Below, piece after piece: positions 17,301 to 25,322 of a stretch of DNA of 38,509 nucleotides. Below the pieces are notes generated by a model that saw nothing but the letters and a program-made list of their open reading frames with translations, searched no databases and was not told where the DNA came from. Each line of letters starts with the position of its first letter. Positions within the stretch are counted from its first letter, which is position 1. A program made the position numbers and the translations under genes. Origin of the DNA: Planctomycetaceae bacterium (lineage in GTDB: Bacteria; Planctomycetota; Planctomycetia; Pirellulales; Pirellulaceae); contig JAAYDI010000058.1 of the NCBI GenBank assembly GCA_012729315.1, positions 1-38,509 on the forward strand. Direction: 5' to 3'.

Positions 17301-19409
17301 ATGAATGGCAAGAAAGAAAGCATGTTCGTCATGAGTGACGGACGGAACGTCATGTTCACGTTCGCGCTCGTCAGTTCTCTGTTCCTCCTCTGGGGATTCT
17401 GCAATGGCATGATCGATGTCATGGACAAGCATTTCCAGGAGGAGTTGGAGCTGACCTTGGCACAATCCGCCTGGGTCCAGTTCGCACACTATCTCGGCTA
17501 CTTCCTGATGGCCATGCCGGCCGGCTGGCTGGCCGTGAAACTGGGGTACAAGGGGGGCATCATCGCCGGGCTGCTGATGGTCGCGATGGGCGGCTTCTGG
17601 TTCATCGAGGCGACCAGCATCGCCGAGTTCTGGGCATTCCTGCTGGGCGTGTGCGTGATCGCCGCCGGCCTGACGTTCCTGGAAACGGTCGCCAATCCCT
17701 ACACCACCGTGCTGGGACCGCCACGCTACGCGGCCACACGCATCAACCTGGCCCAGTCCTGCAACGGCATCGGCTGGATTCTCGGACCGATCGCGGGCGG
17801 CAGGTTCTTCTATGGCACGGATGCGTCCGGCGTGAGCACCGGCGCGGAGACGCTGTGGATTCCCTATGCCGGCGTGGGTGTGGTGGTCCTGGTACTGGCC
17901 ATCGTGTTCTTCTTCGCGCCAGTCCCCGACATCCGGACCGAAGATGACTATGACACCGGCAAGCGCGGCGCGACCGAGGATGTCTCTGCGACCGCCGACC
18001 GGAAGGTAGCGCGCATGCCCGCCTACTTGCTGTTGTGGTTCAACACGATCGTGCTGGTGGGCGTCTGCGGCATGATTCTGTGGCTGATCCTCGACACGCT
18101 CGAATTGGGCGACCATGTGGTGGGCATCGCGTCCCGGATTCCCCACCCGGCAGGCCTGTCGATCACTGCGGACAATTCTCTGCTCGTCGTGCTGACCGCC
18201 GTGGGCATTGTCGTCTCCCTCACCCTGGCACTGATACTCATCCCGGTCGTGGTCAGGATGTCGCATCACAGCATCTGGTCACATCCGCATTTTTCCGGCG
18301 CGACGCTGGCCCAGTTCTTCTATGTAGCGGCACAAGCGGGCATCTTCAGTTTCATCATCAACTATATGGTCTGGGAGGTCCCGCCCCTGCCGGCCTGGCT
18401 GCACCAGAACACCGTGGCCAGTGCGACGGAGAGCAAGCACGAAGACGCGACAGCACCGAGGAAAGGTCAGGATTCGTTGATCGAGGTCCGGACGCGGGTC
18501 GACAAGGCCGACATCCAGGATCTGCCATCGCTGGTGGATCGGCTGCAGCAGAAGTCGGATCCGGTATCGGCTTTCGTAAGCAGCCAGCTGTCGGAGGATA
18601 CGATCCAGGCGCTGGCACAGCACGACACCGCAGCGTCGGACTATGCGGTGCGGTTCAACCTGGCACGCGATCTGGACGACATCGTCGCACGCGATACGCG
18701 CTCTGCCAAGAAGAAGAAGCCTACGCTCTACGATCCTGAACGCTTCGCCGGCGTCCCCCTGCAGGCCGAAACGAAAGAACTGCTCGCACAGGATCCCAAA
18801 GGGGTCGATCGGTGCCGGCTCAACCGCATGCTGCTGGCGGACACCTATCCCGGCAACCTGCCGTTCCAGGATGGCATCCTGTGCTTCAGCAACCAGGCAG
18901 CAAGCTTCCTGGCGACCTTGGGCTTCATCTGCTTCCTGACCGGCCGATTCATCGGTGCCGTTCTGCTGCGCAAGGTCTCCGCACACAGGGTTGTCGGCCT
19001 GTACGCGATGCTCAACGTCCTGTTCTGCCTGCTGATCGTCCTGAAACTGGGCTGGCTGTCCGTCGTGTGCGTGTTCCTGAGCTACTTCTTCATGTCCATC
19101 ATGTTCCCGACGATTTTCGCGCTGGGCATTTTTGGACTGGGAGAACGGGCGAAGGGAGCCTCGGCGTTCATTGTCATGGCCATCATGGGCGGGGCCATGC
19201 TGCCGAAGGTGATGGGGGCCGTAGCCGACCGGTACGACATGTCCCGCAGCTTCATCGTGCCGTTGGCCTGCTTCGTGCTGATCATGCTCTACGGCTACGG
19301 CTGGCCGTTGTTGAGCAAAGCGAATTCCCTGCACGGACTGAAGTCTCCGGAAGGGACGAGCACGGCTCCCCGGGAAGAGGATTCGCAACTGTCCGGACAA
19401 CAGGCCTAA
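17301..19409 (+). CDS. FucP-type MFS sugar permease with large insertion
   Basis: A 702-residue inner-membrane sugar:H+ symporter-like protein. The N-terminal half is typical: SSLFLLWGFCNGMIDVMD in TM1, and FLETVANPYTTVLGPP followed by RINLAQSCNGIGWILGP, the FucP family signature. After TM6 and a charged loop, two extra hydrophobic segments appear (LLLWFNTIVLVGVCGMILWL; LLVVLTAVGIVVSLTLALIL). TM7 follows (AQFFYVAAQAGIFSFIINYM). Then comes a hydrophilic insertion of about 170 residues (nucleotides about 18372-18885), where relatives have a short loop, before the next helix (NQAASFLATLGFICFLTGRF). Usual FucP length is near 440. Starts are possible at GTG 17289, ATG 17301 or ATG 17322. It is probably operonic with the two genes upstream. 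Confidence 0.88.
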   Translation: MNGKKESMFVMSDGRNVMFTFALVSSLFLLWGFCNGMIDVMDKHFQEELELTLAQSAWVQFAHYLGYFLMAMPAGWLAVKLGYKGGIIAGLLMVAMGGFWFIEATSIAEFWAFLLGVCVIAAGLTFLETVANPYTTVLGPPRYAATRINLAQSCNGIGWILGPIAGGRFFYGTDASGVSTGAETLWIPYAGVGVVVLVLAIVFFFAPVPDIRTEDDYDTGKRGATEDVSATADRKVARMPAYLLLWFNTIVLVGVCGMILWLILDTLELGDHVVGIASRIPHPAGLSITADNSLLVVLTAVGIVVSLTLALILIPVVVRMSHHSIWSHPHFSGATLAQFFYVAAQAGIFSFIINYMVWEVPPLPAWLHQNTVASATESKHEDATAPRKGQDSLIEVRTRVDKADIQDLPSLVDRLQQKSDPVSAFVSSQLSEDTIQALAQHDTAASDYAVRFNLARDLDDIVARDTRSAKKKKPTLYDPERFAGVPLQAETKELLAQDPKGVDRCRLNRMLLADTYPGNLPFQDGILCFSNQAASFLATLGFICFLTGRFIGAVLLRKVSAHRVVGLYAMLNVLFCLLIVLKLGWLSVVCVFLSYFFMSIMFPTIFALGIFGLGERAKGASAFIVMAIMGGAMLPKVMGAVADRYDMSRSFIVPLACFVLIMLYGYGWPLLSKANSLHGLKSPEGTSTAPREEDSQLSGQQA

Positions 19410-19442
19410 CAACAGACCTGGCAGAACAGAGACCTGGCAGAA

Positions 19443-19487
19443 CAGGCTGCCTGCCTGTCCGTGTTTCCACAACCGGCGGGCAGCCTG
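19443..19487. terminator. Hairpin between convergent permease and GH172 genes
   Basis: CAGGCTGCCTGCC (19443-19455) pairs with GGCGGGCAGCCTG (19475-19487) over 13 base pairs with one G-T wobble. It lies just after the permease stop and before the end of the convergent GH172 gene. No U-tract follows on the plus strand. Confidence 0.45.
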
Positions 19488-19509
19488 TCCCACATGGCCA
19501 GTTGGCAGC

Positions 19510-21609
19510 CTAACGCACAGCGTTAAGCTGCAGGTAGTCGAGTCCGAACATGAACCGCTGGACAGCCTTCTCGCTGGGGTTCATGCCCACGATTTCCACG
19601 GTGAGCCGGTTGGCGCCGGACGGCAGGTCGAATTCACCCAGGGAGAGCACATCGCAGGCCACGCCTTCGTGGAACCGATCGAACTCCCGTGGCGGCTGAT
19701 CGTTCACGGAGATCTTCACGATGGCGTAGTCGATCGCCTTCGTCAGATTCGCGACGATCTCATAGCGTCCCGCCTGCTCGACCGGGAACTCAAGCACCAG
19801 GCGATCCCCCACTTTCCCGTCGATCCACCAGAGCTGTGCCTCGTTGCTCCAGTGGAACTGGCTGCCCGTCTGCTTCTCCAGCTTGCCCCCCGTGACCTCG
19901 ACCGTCTTCAGGCCCTCTCCTTCCACCGCATCCGGGACTTGAAACACCTCGACGATGTCCGAGCGTTTCAGTGCCACGGGCTTCGCGGCGGTCGCGGGGT
20001 CTGGCGCGACGTTTCCCGCCGCGCCCGGTCGCGCATACCAGAACGTCGCCGGGGCGTAGTTGACATTGGTGTCGGCCCAGTGCCACAGTTCCATGTCGAA
20101 CTTGAGCGACGTGGTGAAGGGGATGGCATCGAGCGCCCGATAGCGGCTGTTGACCGAATATCCGGCCGTAATATTACCGGCCCCGGTGGGCTGAGCATGG
20201 AATGGCGATGCGAAGAACTCAGGCCGGCACCACGCATAACCATAGTAGTCTTCAGTGCCCGTGCCAACATGCGACGGGAACGACTCCCCGTCGACATACA
20301 CCTTTTCATCACCTTCACCCCACCACGCGTCCGCTCCATTGAAGACGGTCAACGTATCGCCGACGTACACACCCTGCCCCTGCACCTCGACGTAGTTCAC
20401 ATCGCGTGCCCCGGTCTCGGGCGTGGTGGCTCCCTCCTTGAACGAACGCTCCTTGGTCAGTTGCCGCCATGTGGCGTGAAAGTGCATGGAACGGTCGTCC
20501 CAAGTCCAGGGCCCCACCACCGCATAGGCCTCGACAACATCGACCGGTTTGCCCGACAGGTTGATCAGTTCGATCCGGCAGTTCTTCGCGAAGGGCATGA
20601 CCCAGAAGCAACTCAACAGCCCGTCGTCCGACACGTCGGTGCACCAGGTCCGGTGGGCGTGCGAGAGGTAGCCGCAGCCGAAGAGTGCTTCGACGGGACA
20701 CCATACGGCCTGATGCCCGTCAAATGTGATGGCCACGATGGTCGAGCGCATCGCCTGCGGCAGGTTGTCGGCAGCCAGTTTGAGCGTCAGCTGCCGAATC
20801 GCGCCCGGCTTGTCGATCTTCAGGGCGCGCGTGGTGCCGGCCGCCAGAGGGCCCGCGAAGCTGGGCCGATCGTCTCCAGCTGCCGCATCGATGCCCGATT
20901 TGAGCAGCCGCTGCTGGACGCTGTCGAGTTGCTGCTGGACCTGCTGCAGCTGATCCATCGCAAACGTCTTGACCGCGGTACCCGACGCGTAGGTACGGTA
21001 ATTGACCTGATAGTACAGCGCTTCCCCCTTATACGCGCCCGCATCCACCAGCACATCGGTCTGGTAGGTGATCTTGCAGTGCCGGGCGTAGGGAATTGGC
21101 AGGTAGAGATTGTGCCCGCGCTGGGCCTCTTCGGTCTCGGGCGAAACCCCTTCGGACAGCGGCCCCGTACAGAGTGCCCCACCGTCGAGGATGCTGGCCG
21201 CCGGCCCTTCAATCGCCGGCTGCGGATTGTCATCGAGGTAGAAACGCAGCGTGCCATTCGAGAACGGCCCGCCGCCCGGCCCATGCCAGGTGGCCCAGAA
21301 CCGTACGACGGCCCCCGGCCCCTCTTCGTCCATCAAGACGAACTCCTTGCGCCCGTCCTGTTCCTCCATCCGCACGAAATGGCTGCGGTCCATGTTCGCG
21401 TACCATCCCGGCTGGTCCGGTGCCACCGTGCCGCGATCATAGCTGCTCGCCTGGCGGCACGTGTAGGCCGGCGACGGAAACCGCGCCAGGCCGGCCCGGT
21501 CAATCATCTCATCCAACAGGGTGCCCAGACTCACCGTCTGAGCATGCACCTGACCACACCACATCAGCCAACCGATCAAGCAGACCCACAACGTACAGCG
21601 CGTTCTCAT
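19510..21609 (-). CDS. Secreted DUF2961 / GH172 family enzyme with C-terminal beta-sandwich module
   Basis: A 699-residue exported protein. The signal peptide is short (LWVCLIGWLMWCGQVHAQ). The DUF2961 core has EGPGAVVRFWATWHG near residue 96, GEGDEKVYVDGE with Glu432, and HVGTGTEDYYGYAW with Glu453. In characterised GH172 enzymes the two catalytic glutamates lie 21 residues apart, as here (recalled from the difructose-anhydride enzyme literature). GH172 members cleave alpha-D-fructofuranosides or D-arabinofuranosides. A long charged helical stretch (DQLQQVQQQLDSVQQRLL, about 219-236) interrupts the core. Residues about 580-699 form a carbohydrate-binding-like beta-sandwich. The start ATG 21609 follows a strong GGAGGA; the frame is open to 21627. 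It lies next to the GH127 block but on the opposite strand. Confidence 0.9.
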   Translation of the reverse strand: MRTRCTLWVCLIGWLMWCGQVHAQTVSLGTLLDEMIDRAGLARFPSPAYTCRQASSYDRGTVAPDQPGWYANMDRSHFVRMEEQDGRKEFVLMDEEGPGAVVRFWATWHGPGGGPFSNGTLRFYLDDNPQPAIEGPAASILDGGALCTGPLSEGVSPETEEAQRGHNLYLPIPYARHCKITYQTDVLVDAGAYKGEALYYQVNYRTYASGTAVKTFAMDQLQQVQQQLDSVQQRLLKSGIDAAAGDDRPSFAGPLAAGTTRALKIDKPGAIRQLTLKLAADNLPQAMRSTIVAITFDGHQAVWCPVEALFGCGYLSHAHRTWCTDVSDDGLLSCFWVMPFAKNCRIELINLSGKPVDVVEAYAVVGPWTWDDRSMHFHATWRQLTKERSFKEGATTPETGARDVNYVEVQGQGVYVGDTLTVFNGADAWWGEGDEKVYVDGESFPSHVGTGTEDYYGYAWCRPEFFASPFHAQPTGAGNITAGYSVNSRYRALDAIPFTTSLKFDMELWHWADTNVNYAPATFWYARPGAAGNVAPDPATAAKPVALKRSDIVEVFQVPDAVEGEGLKTVEVTGGKLEKQTGSQFHWSNEAQLWWIDGKVGDRLVLEFPVEQAGRYEIVANLTKAIDYAIVKISVNDQPPREFDRFHEGVACDVLSLGEFDLPSGANRLTVEIVGMNPSEKAVQRFMFGLDYLQLNAVR

Positions 21610-22015
21610 CTCATTCCTCCTGTCCAATCCTCCCTTGGCGCAAACCCGGTACCGGTAACTACACGTCGAGCAACCAGCTTACCGCTCCTCCGGACGATTG
21701 TCAGCCAGAGCGCGGCGGGCAGTGGACCAGACCGACCCCATGACCGAGAGACGCCACGGGTCCCGAGACAGCGCCCGGCATATCTGGCCGGCTGCCATCC
21801 CGGGGGGCCGCCACCAGAGGACGCGGCCCGGGCACCTCCTTGCGCGGGACGTTGGCATTCGACAGCCCCCCATGACACAATGGCGTACGCGGTAGCGGGG
21901 ACGGGAAACTGCCCCCGTTCTGGTCAGCAAATGAATCCATGGGGCGCTACCCGAATACTTGCATTTGTTTACTTTTTGAATTTGTCGCCACGCATGATCA
22001 GGAGGCACAGGGGTC
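21610..22015. other. Intergenic region between divergent glycosidase-like genes
   Basis: No gene is supported. The last 60 bases before the plus-strand gene are AT-rich (21955-21985), unlike the GC-rich surroundings, and probably contain its promoter, although no clear -35/-10 pair can be set. AGGAGG at 22000-22005 is the ribosome site for the gene at 22016. Confidence 0.45.
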
Positions 22016-23680
22016 ATGTCATGTCTTCGTCTGCTACTGCTGCCGGCGGTTTGTTTCATAGGGTCTGGTCGCGCCGACAGTAGTCGCGCGGATGAACCGC
22101 AGCCGTCGCGGCTGCGCCGGGCAGACTGTTTCTTCGGTGTGCACTTCGATTTCCACGCGCAGATGGACGACGGAACGCTGGGCGGCAACACGACCGTAGA
22201 GCTGGTGAACGCGATCATTGACACGTGCCATCCCGACTACATCGAGATCGACACGAAGGGTCATCCCGGCGTTTCCAGCTACCCGACGAAGATCGGCAAC
22301 CACGCGAACCGTTTCGTGGGCGATCCGCTGCGGGTCTGGCGGGAGGTCACGGCCCGGCGTGGCGTTTCACTCTACGCCCACTACTCCGGTATCTGGGACA
22401 ACCGGGCCCTGGAACTGCATCCGGATTGGGGCCGGGAGTTGGCCGACGGGAGTCGCGACCAACAGAACATCTCCGTTTTCGGCAGCTATCCGGAGCGGCT
22501 GCTGATTCCGCAGCTGACCGAGCTGGCCACGGACTACGGGCTGGACGGTACGTGGGTCGATGGGGACATCTGGCGTGCGGCTGTCGATCACTGTGACGCG
22601 GCGCAGCAAGCGTTCACGGCAGCAACCGGAATCGAGCAGATTCCGCATTCCCCTGCCGATCCTCACTGGCATGCCTGGTGCGACTTTCATCGCCAGGCAT
22701 ACCGCGACCATGCGAGCCATTATATCGGAGCCGTGAAGCAAGCCGCGCCGGACTTCGAATTCTGCTGCAACTGGGCCTTCTCCACAATGATGCCGGAACC
22801 GGTCTGCCTGGACGTCGCCTTCACCTCCGGCGACATCTGTGGCTTCAACTGCGTCGACGTATCGCGCTTCGAGTCGCGCATGTTCGCATCGCAGGGTCTT
22901 CCGTGGGACTTGATGTCGTGGAGTTTCCATACGTGGAACCTCGGCACGCTCGATCCACCGGAAACGCGGAAGCCTGCCATCCAACTGATCCGCGAGGCGG
23001 CTTGCGTCATCGCGCAAGGGGGCGGGTATCAGGCGGTCTTTTCGCAATCCGGACCGGGAAACGTCCGCGATGGAAGCGTCGATCTCGAGAAGCTCCAGCT
23101 CTTTGCCGAGGTCGCCCGTTTCTGCCGCGCACGCCAGGCAGTCTGCTTCAAGGCGCAGCCGGTGCCACAAATCGCCGTCTGCCTGTCGACCGCAGGGACC
23201 TATCGGAAGTGGGACGCGCAAGGCCAGCCGCTGTTCTGGTGGGACAAAACCCACTACGGCTCCGCCATCGCCTTTCTGGAAAACCAGTATCCCGTGGATG
23301 TGGTGCTCGCCAGCCGACTGATCAAACGGCTCAACGAATACCGGCTGGTGGTCATTTCCGACTGGGATTACCTCGAGCCCGAATTCCACCAGGCGGCCGT
23401 CGACTACGTCACACGCGGCGGCCGGCTGCTGCTGATCGGCTCTGGCCCGGAGGAGCTCTTCCGGGCAACCCTCGATGCTGCCTCGGAAATCGTGCCGGGA
23501 GAAGCGCCGGCACCCTACTCTGTCCATTACCGCCACGTCGGTGACGGCATGATCGGCGTGATTGGCAAGCCGCCAGAGATCATCTTTCGATTCGCTGGGG
23601 CAAAGAGCCGACGCGCTGCCAGCTGGTTCCCGGCGAGCGGGCGGTGCCGTACCAGTACCGGGACGGCACGATTCAGCTAA
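22016..23680 (+). CDS. Secreted TIM-barrel glycosidase-like protein (fucosidase-like), 3' end frameshifted
   Basis: The frame encodes 554 residues. A signal peptide is present (LRLLLLPAVCFIGSG). The body looks like a TIM-barrel glycosidase: CFFGVHFDFHAQ at strand 1, PDYIEIDTKGHPG, VSLYAHYSGIWDN, and GLDGTWVDGDIW (Asp182, Asp184), which is placed like the nucleophile strand of alpha-L-fucosidase-like enzymes. FEFCCNWAF, VAFTSGDICGF and PWDLMSWSFHTW follow. A Rossmann-like trimerisation-type domain comes next (YRLVVISDWDYLEPEFHQAAVDYV). The exact GH family is not certain. After PPEIIF (about 23587) the frame turns Arg/Ser-rich and stops early, whereas the next frame continues a normal C terminus to 23724. 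A one-base deletion or sequencing error is likely. The start is fixed by AGGAGG at 22000-22005. Confidence 0.8.
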   Translation: MSCLRLLLLPAVCFIGSGRADSSRADEPQPSRLRRADCFFGVHFDFHAQMDDGTLGGNTTVELVNAIIDTCHPDYIEIDTKGHPGVSSYPTKIGNHANRFVGDPLRVWREVTARRGVSLYAHYSGIWDNRALELHPDWGRELADGSRDQQNISVFGSYPERLLIPQLTELATDYGLDGTWVDGDIWRAAVDHCDAAQQAFTAATGIEQIPHSPADPHWHAWCDFHRQAYRDHASHYIGAVKQAAPDFEFCCNWAFSTMMPEPVCLDVAFTSGDICGFNCVDVSRFESRMFASQGLPWDLMSWSFHTWNLGTLDPPETRKPAIQLIREAACVIAQGGGYQAVFSQSGPGNVRDGSVDLEKLQLFAEVARFCRARQAVCFKAQPVPQIAVCLSTAGTYRKWDAQGQPLFWWDKTHYGSAIAFLENQYPVDVVLASRLIKRLNEYRLVVISDWDYLEPEFHQAAVDYVTRGGRLLLIGSGPEELFRATLDAASEIVPGEAPAPYSVHYRHVGDGMIGVIGKPPEIIFRFAGAKSRRAASWFPASGRCRTSTGTARFS

Positions 23681-23724
23681 GCCTCGATCAGGTCGCGATT
23701 CACGACATACTCGTGATTCAATAG
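23587..23724 (+). other. Out-of-frame C-terminal tail of the gene at 22016
   Basis: In the -1 frame this stretch reads SIRWGKEPTRCQLVPGERAV then PYQYRDGTIQLSLDQVAIHD and ILVIQ before a TAG at 23722-23724. That is a plausible beta-sandwich ending, unlike the Arg/Ser-rich end of the annotated frame. Restoring one base in the T run at 23585-23587 (CATCTTTCG) would join it to PPEIIF and give a protein of about 569 residues. Confidence 0.75.
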
Positions 23725-23824
23725 AGATTCAATAGACCAGCCCCCAGGGTAGCGGAAGCTGGACATTGGTTCGTCCGCCCCTGTTCGCGAGCGGTTTTCC
23801 TGCATTCCGCTGCTGCCTGAGCTT

Positions 23825-23832
23825 GGTATACT
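23825..23832 (+). promoter_or_regulatory. Possible -10 box (GGTATACT) for the oxidoreductase gene
   Basis: TATACT at 23827-23832 lies 62 bases before ATG 23894 in an otherwise empty gap. It resembles the GGTACAAT boxes seen before other genes in this window. No -35 match is present. Confidence 0.3.
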
Positions 23833-23893
23833 GGGGTGGTCGTGTTTCGAGTGCCCACCGGTCCGGGATTCCGATCCAGGAGTTCAGTTCACG

Positions 23894-25219
23894 ATGTCTC
23901 GCCAGCAATCCACTCGCCGTGATTTCCTCAAGAGTCTGACTGCTGCCACGGGTGCGGCGATGGCCGTACCGTATTTCACTTCCAGCGCGCGTGCGAAACA
24001 GGAGGCTGCGAACGACAAACTGAACGTCGGCGCGATTGGCACCAGCATCTACACGGATCGATACACGGGTGCGGGTGAACATGGGGGGCGTGGTGCGGAT
24101 ATCGGGCACCAGGCGGGGAGTCTGGGCAACATGATCGCCGTGGCCGACGTGAATCTGCGGCACGCACGCTTCTTTGCCAAAGACTACGACCGCCCGCTGG
24201 AGATCTACCAGGACTACCGCCAGCTGCTCGATCGCCCGGATATCGATGTCGTGACCGTCGGCACGCCCGATCACTGGCATGTGAAGATTGCCATCGATGC
24301 GATGCGGGCGGGGAAGCATGTCTATTGCGAGAAGCCGCTCACGCTGACCGTCGACGAGGGCAAGCGGATCTGCCAGGTCGCGCGGGAGACCGGAATGGTG
24401 TTGCAAGTCGGCACACAGCAGCGCAGCGAGTACAGCGACGCGTTTTTGAAGGCCGTCGTGCTCGTGCGCAGCGGCCGGCTGGGGGGCAGTCTGCGCGCGC
24501 TGAGTTCCGTGGGCACGGGCGACAAAGGTGGACCGTTCGAAAACAGCGATCCGCCGGCAGAACTCGACTGGGACTTCTGGCTCGGTCAGGCGCCGAAAGT
24601 CCCCTACTGCAAGCAGCGGTGCAATTTCGATTTCCGCTGGTGGCTCGAATACTCCGGCGGCCAGGTCACGGACTGGGGCGTCCACCACACCGACATCGCC
24701 TGCTGGGCGTTGGGTGTGGATCACACGGGGCCTTACGAGATCGAAGGGCACGGCACTTTCCCCGAGATCGAGAACGGCTTCAACACGGCGGTCGACTTCG
24801 ACTGCACGATGAAGTTCGAGGGCGACAAGGAGATCCGGCTGTATAGCGGCGAGAATGAGTTGATCATCTCGGGAACCGAAGGTCGAATTCGGGTCAACCG
24901 GGGCGGATTGACCGGCAAGCCGGTCGAGGAGCTGACCGAGCAGGACAATGAGTGGATGCAGGAAGAGATTCTCAAGCTCTGCCACGGCAAGAAGCCGGGC
25001 AACCACATGCAGAACTTCTTCGACTGCGTGAAGGAAGGAGGCCTGCCCATCTCCGACGTCTGGTCGCACCATCGTTCGGTCAGCGCATGCCATCTGGCGA
25101 ACATCGCCATGCGGCTCCGACGTAAAGTGCGGTTCGACCCCGTGAGAGAAGACTTCATCGGCGACGAAGAGGCCTCCGCCCTGCTCAGCCGCCCGCAGCG
25201 TCCCGAGTATGCCCTGTAG
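23894..25219 (+). CDS. Tat-exported Gfo/Idh/MocA family oxidoreductase
   Basis: A 441-residue NAD(P)-dependent sugar oxidoreductase-like protein. It starts with a classical Tat signal, R8-R9-D-F-L-K, then a hydrophobic AATGAAMAVPYF. The Rossmann strand KLNVGAIGTS is followed by an insertion rich in Gly (GAGEHGGRGADIGHQAGSLG) before IAVADVN. The family motif E146-K147-P148 is intact in GKHVYCEKPLT, and GTPDHWHVKIAIDAM precedes it. The C-terminal domain has WWLEYSGGQVTDWGVHHTDI, whose His and Asp are candidate catalytic or metal positions. Exported members are abundant in Planctomycetota; their substrates are mostly unknown and may be keto- or inositol-type sugars. The ribosome site is AGGAG at 23878-23882. 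Its neighbours are a glycosidase-like gene upstream and a ThuA protein downstream. Confidence 0.92.
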   Translation: MSRQQSTRRDFLKSLTAATGAAMAVPYFTSSARAKQEAANDKLNVGAIGTSIYTDRYTGAGEHGGRGADIGHQAGSLGNMIAVADVNLRHARFFAKDYDRPLEIYQDYRQLLDRPDIDVVTVGTPDHWHVKIAIDAMRAGKHVYCEKPLTLTVDEGKRICQVARETGMVLQVGTQQRSEYSDAFLKAVVLVRSGRLGGSLRALSSVGTGDKGGPFENSDPPAELDWDFWLGQAPKVPYCKQRCNFDFRWWLEYSGGQVTDWGVHHTDIACWALGVDHTGPYEIEGHGTFPEIENGFNTAVDFDCTMKFEGDKEIRLYSGENELIISGTEGRIRVNRGGLTGKPVEELTEQDNEWMQEEILKLCHGKKPGNHMQNFFDCVKEGGLPISDVWSHHRSVSACHLANIAMRLRRKVRFDPVREDFIGDEEASALLSRPQRPEYAL

Positions 25220-25282
25220 GTCCCGGACAGATGTTACAATCGGGAGCTGCCTGTGAGCACGCGGTGTTCCGGCCAGTCCCGG

Positions 25283-25288
25283 TACAAT
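25283..25288 (+). promoter_or_regulatory. Possible -10 box (TACAAT) for the second ThuA gene
   Basis: GGTACAAT ends 34 bases before ATG 25323. A second TACAATCGGG occurs at 25235-25244, identical over ten bases to 4483-4492. No -35 consensus is visible. Confidence 0.3.
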
Positions 25289-25322
25289 TGAGTCAACTTC
25301 GCGAGGAAAGGGTTTTCGCACC

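Noticed and set aside
19669-22083. Plus-strand open frame of 804 codons
   Set aside because: It is the antisense shadow of the GH172 gene, rich in Arg, Val and Leu with no domain.
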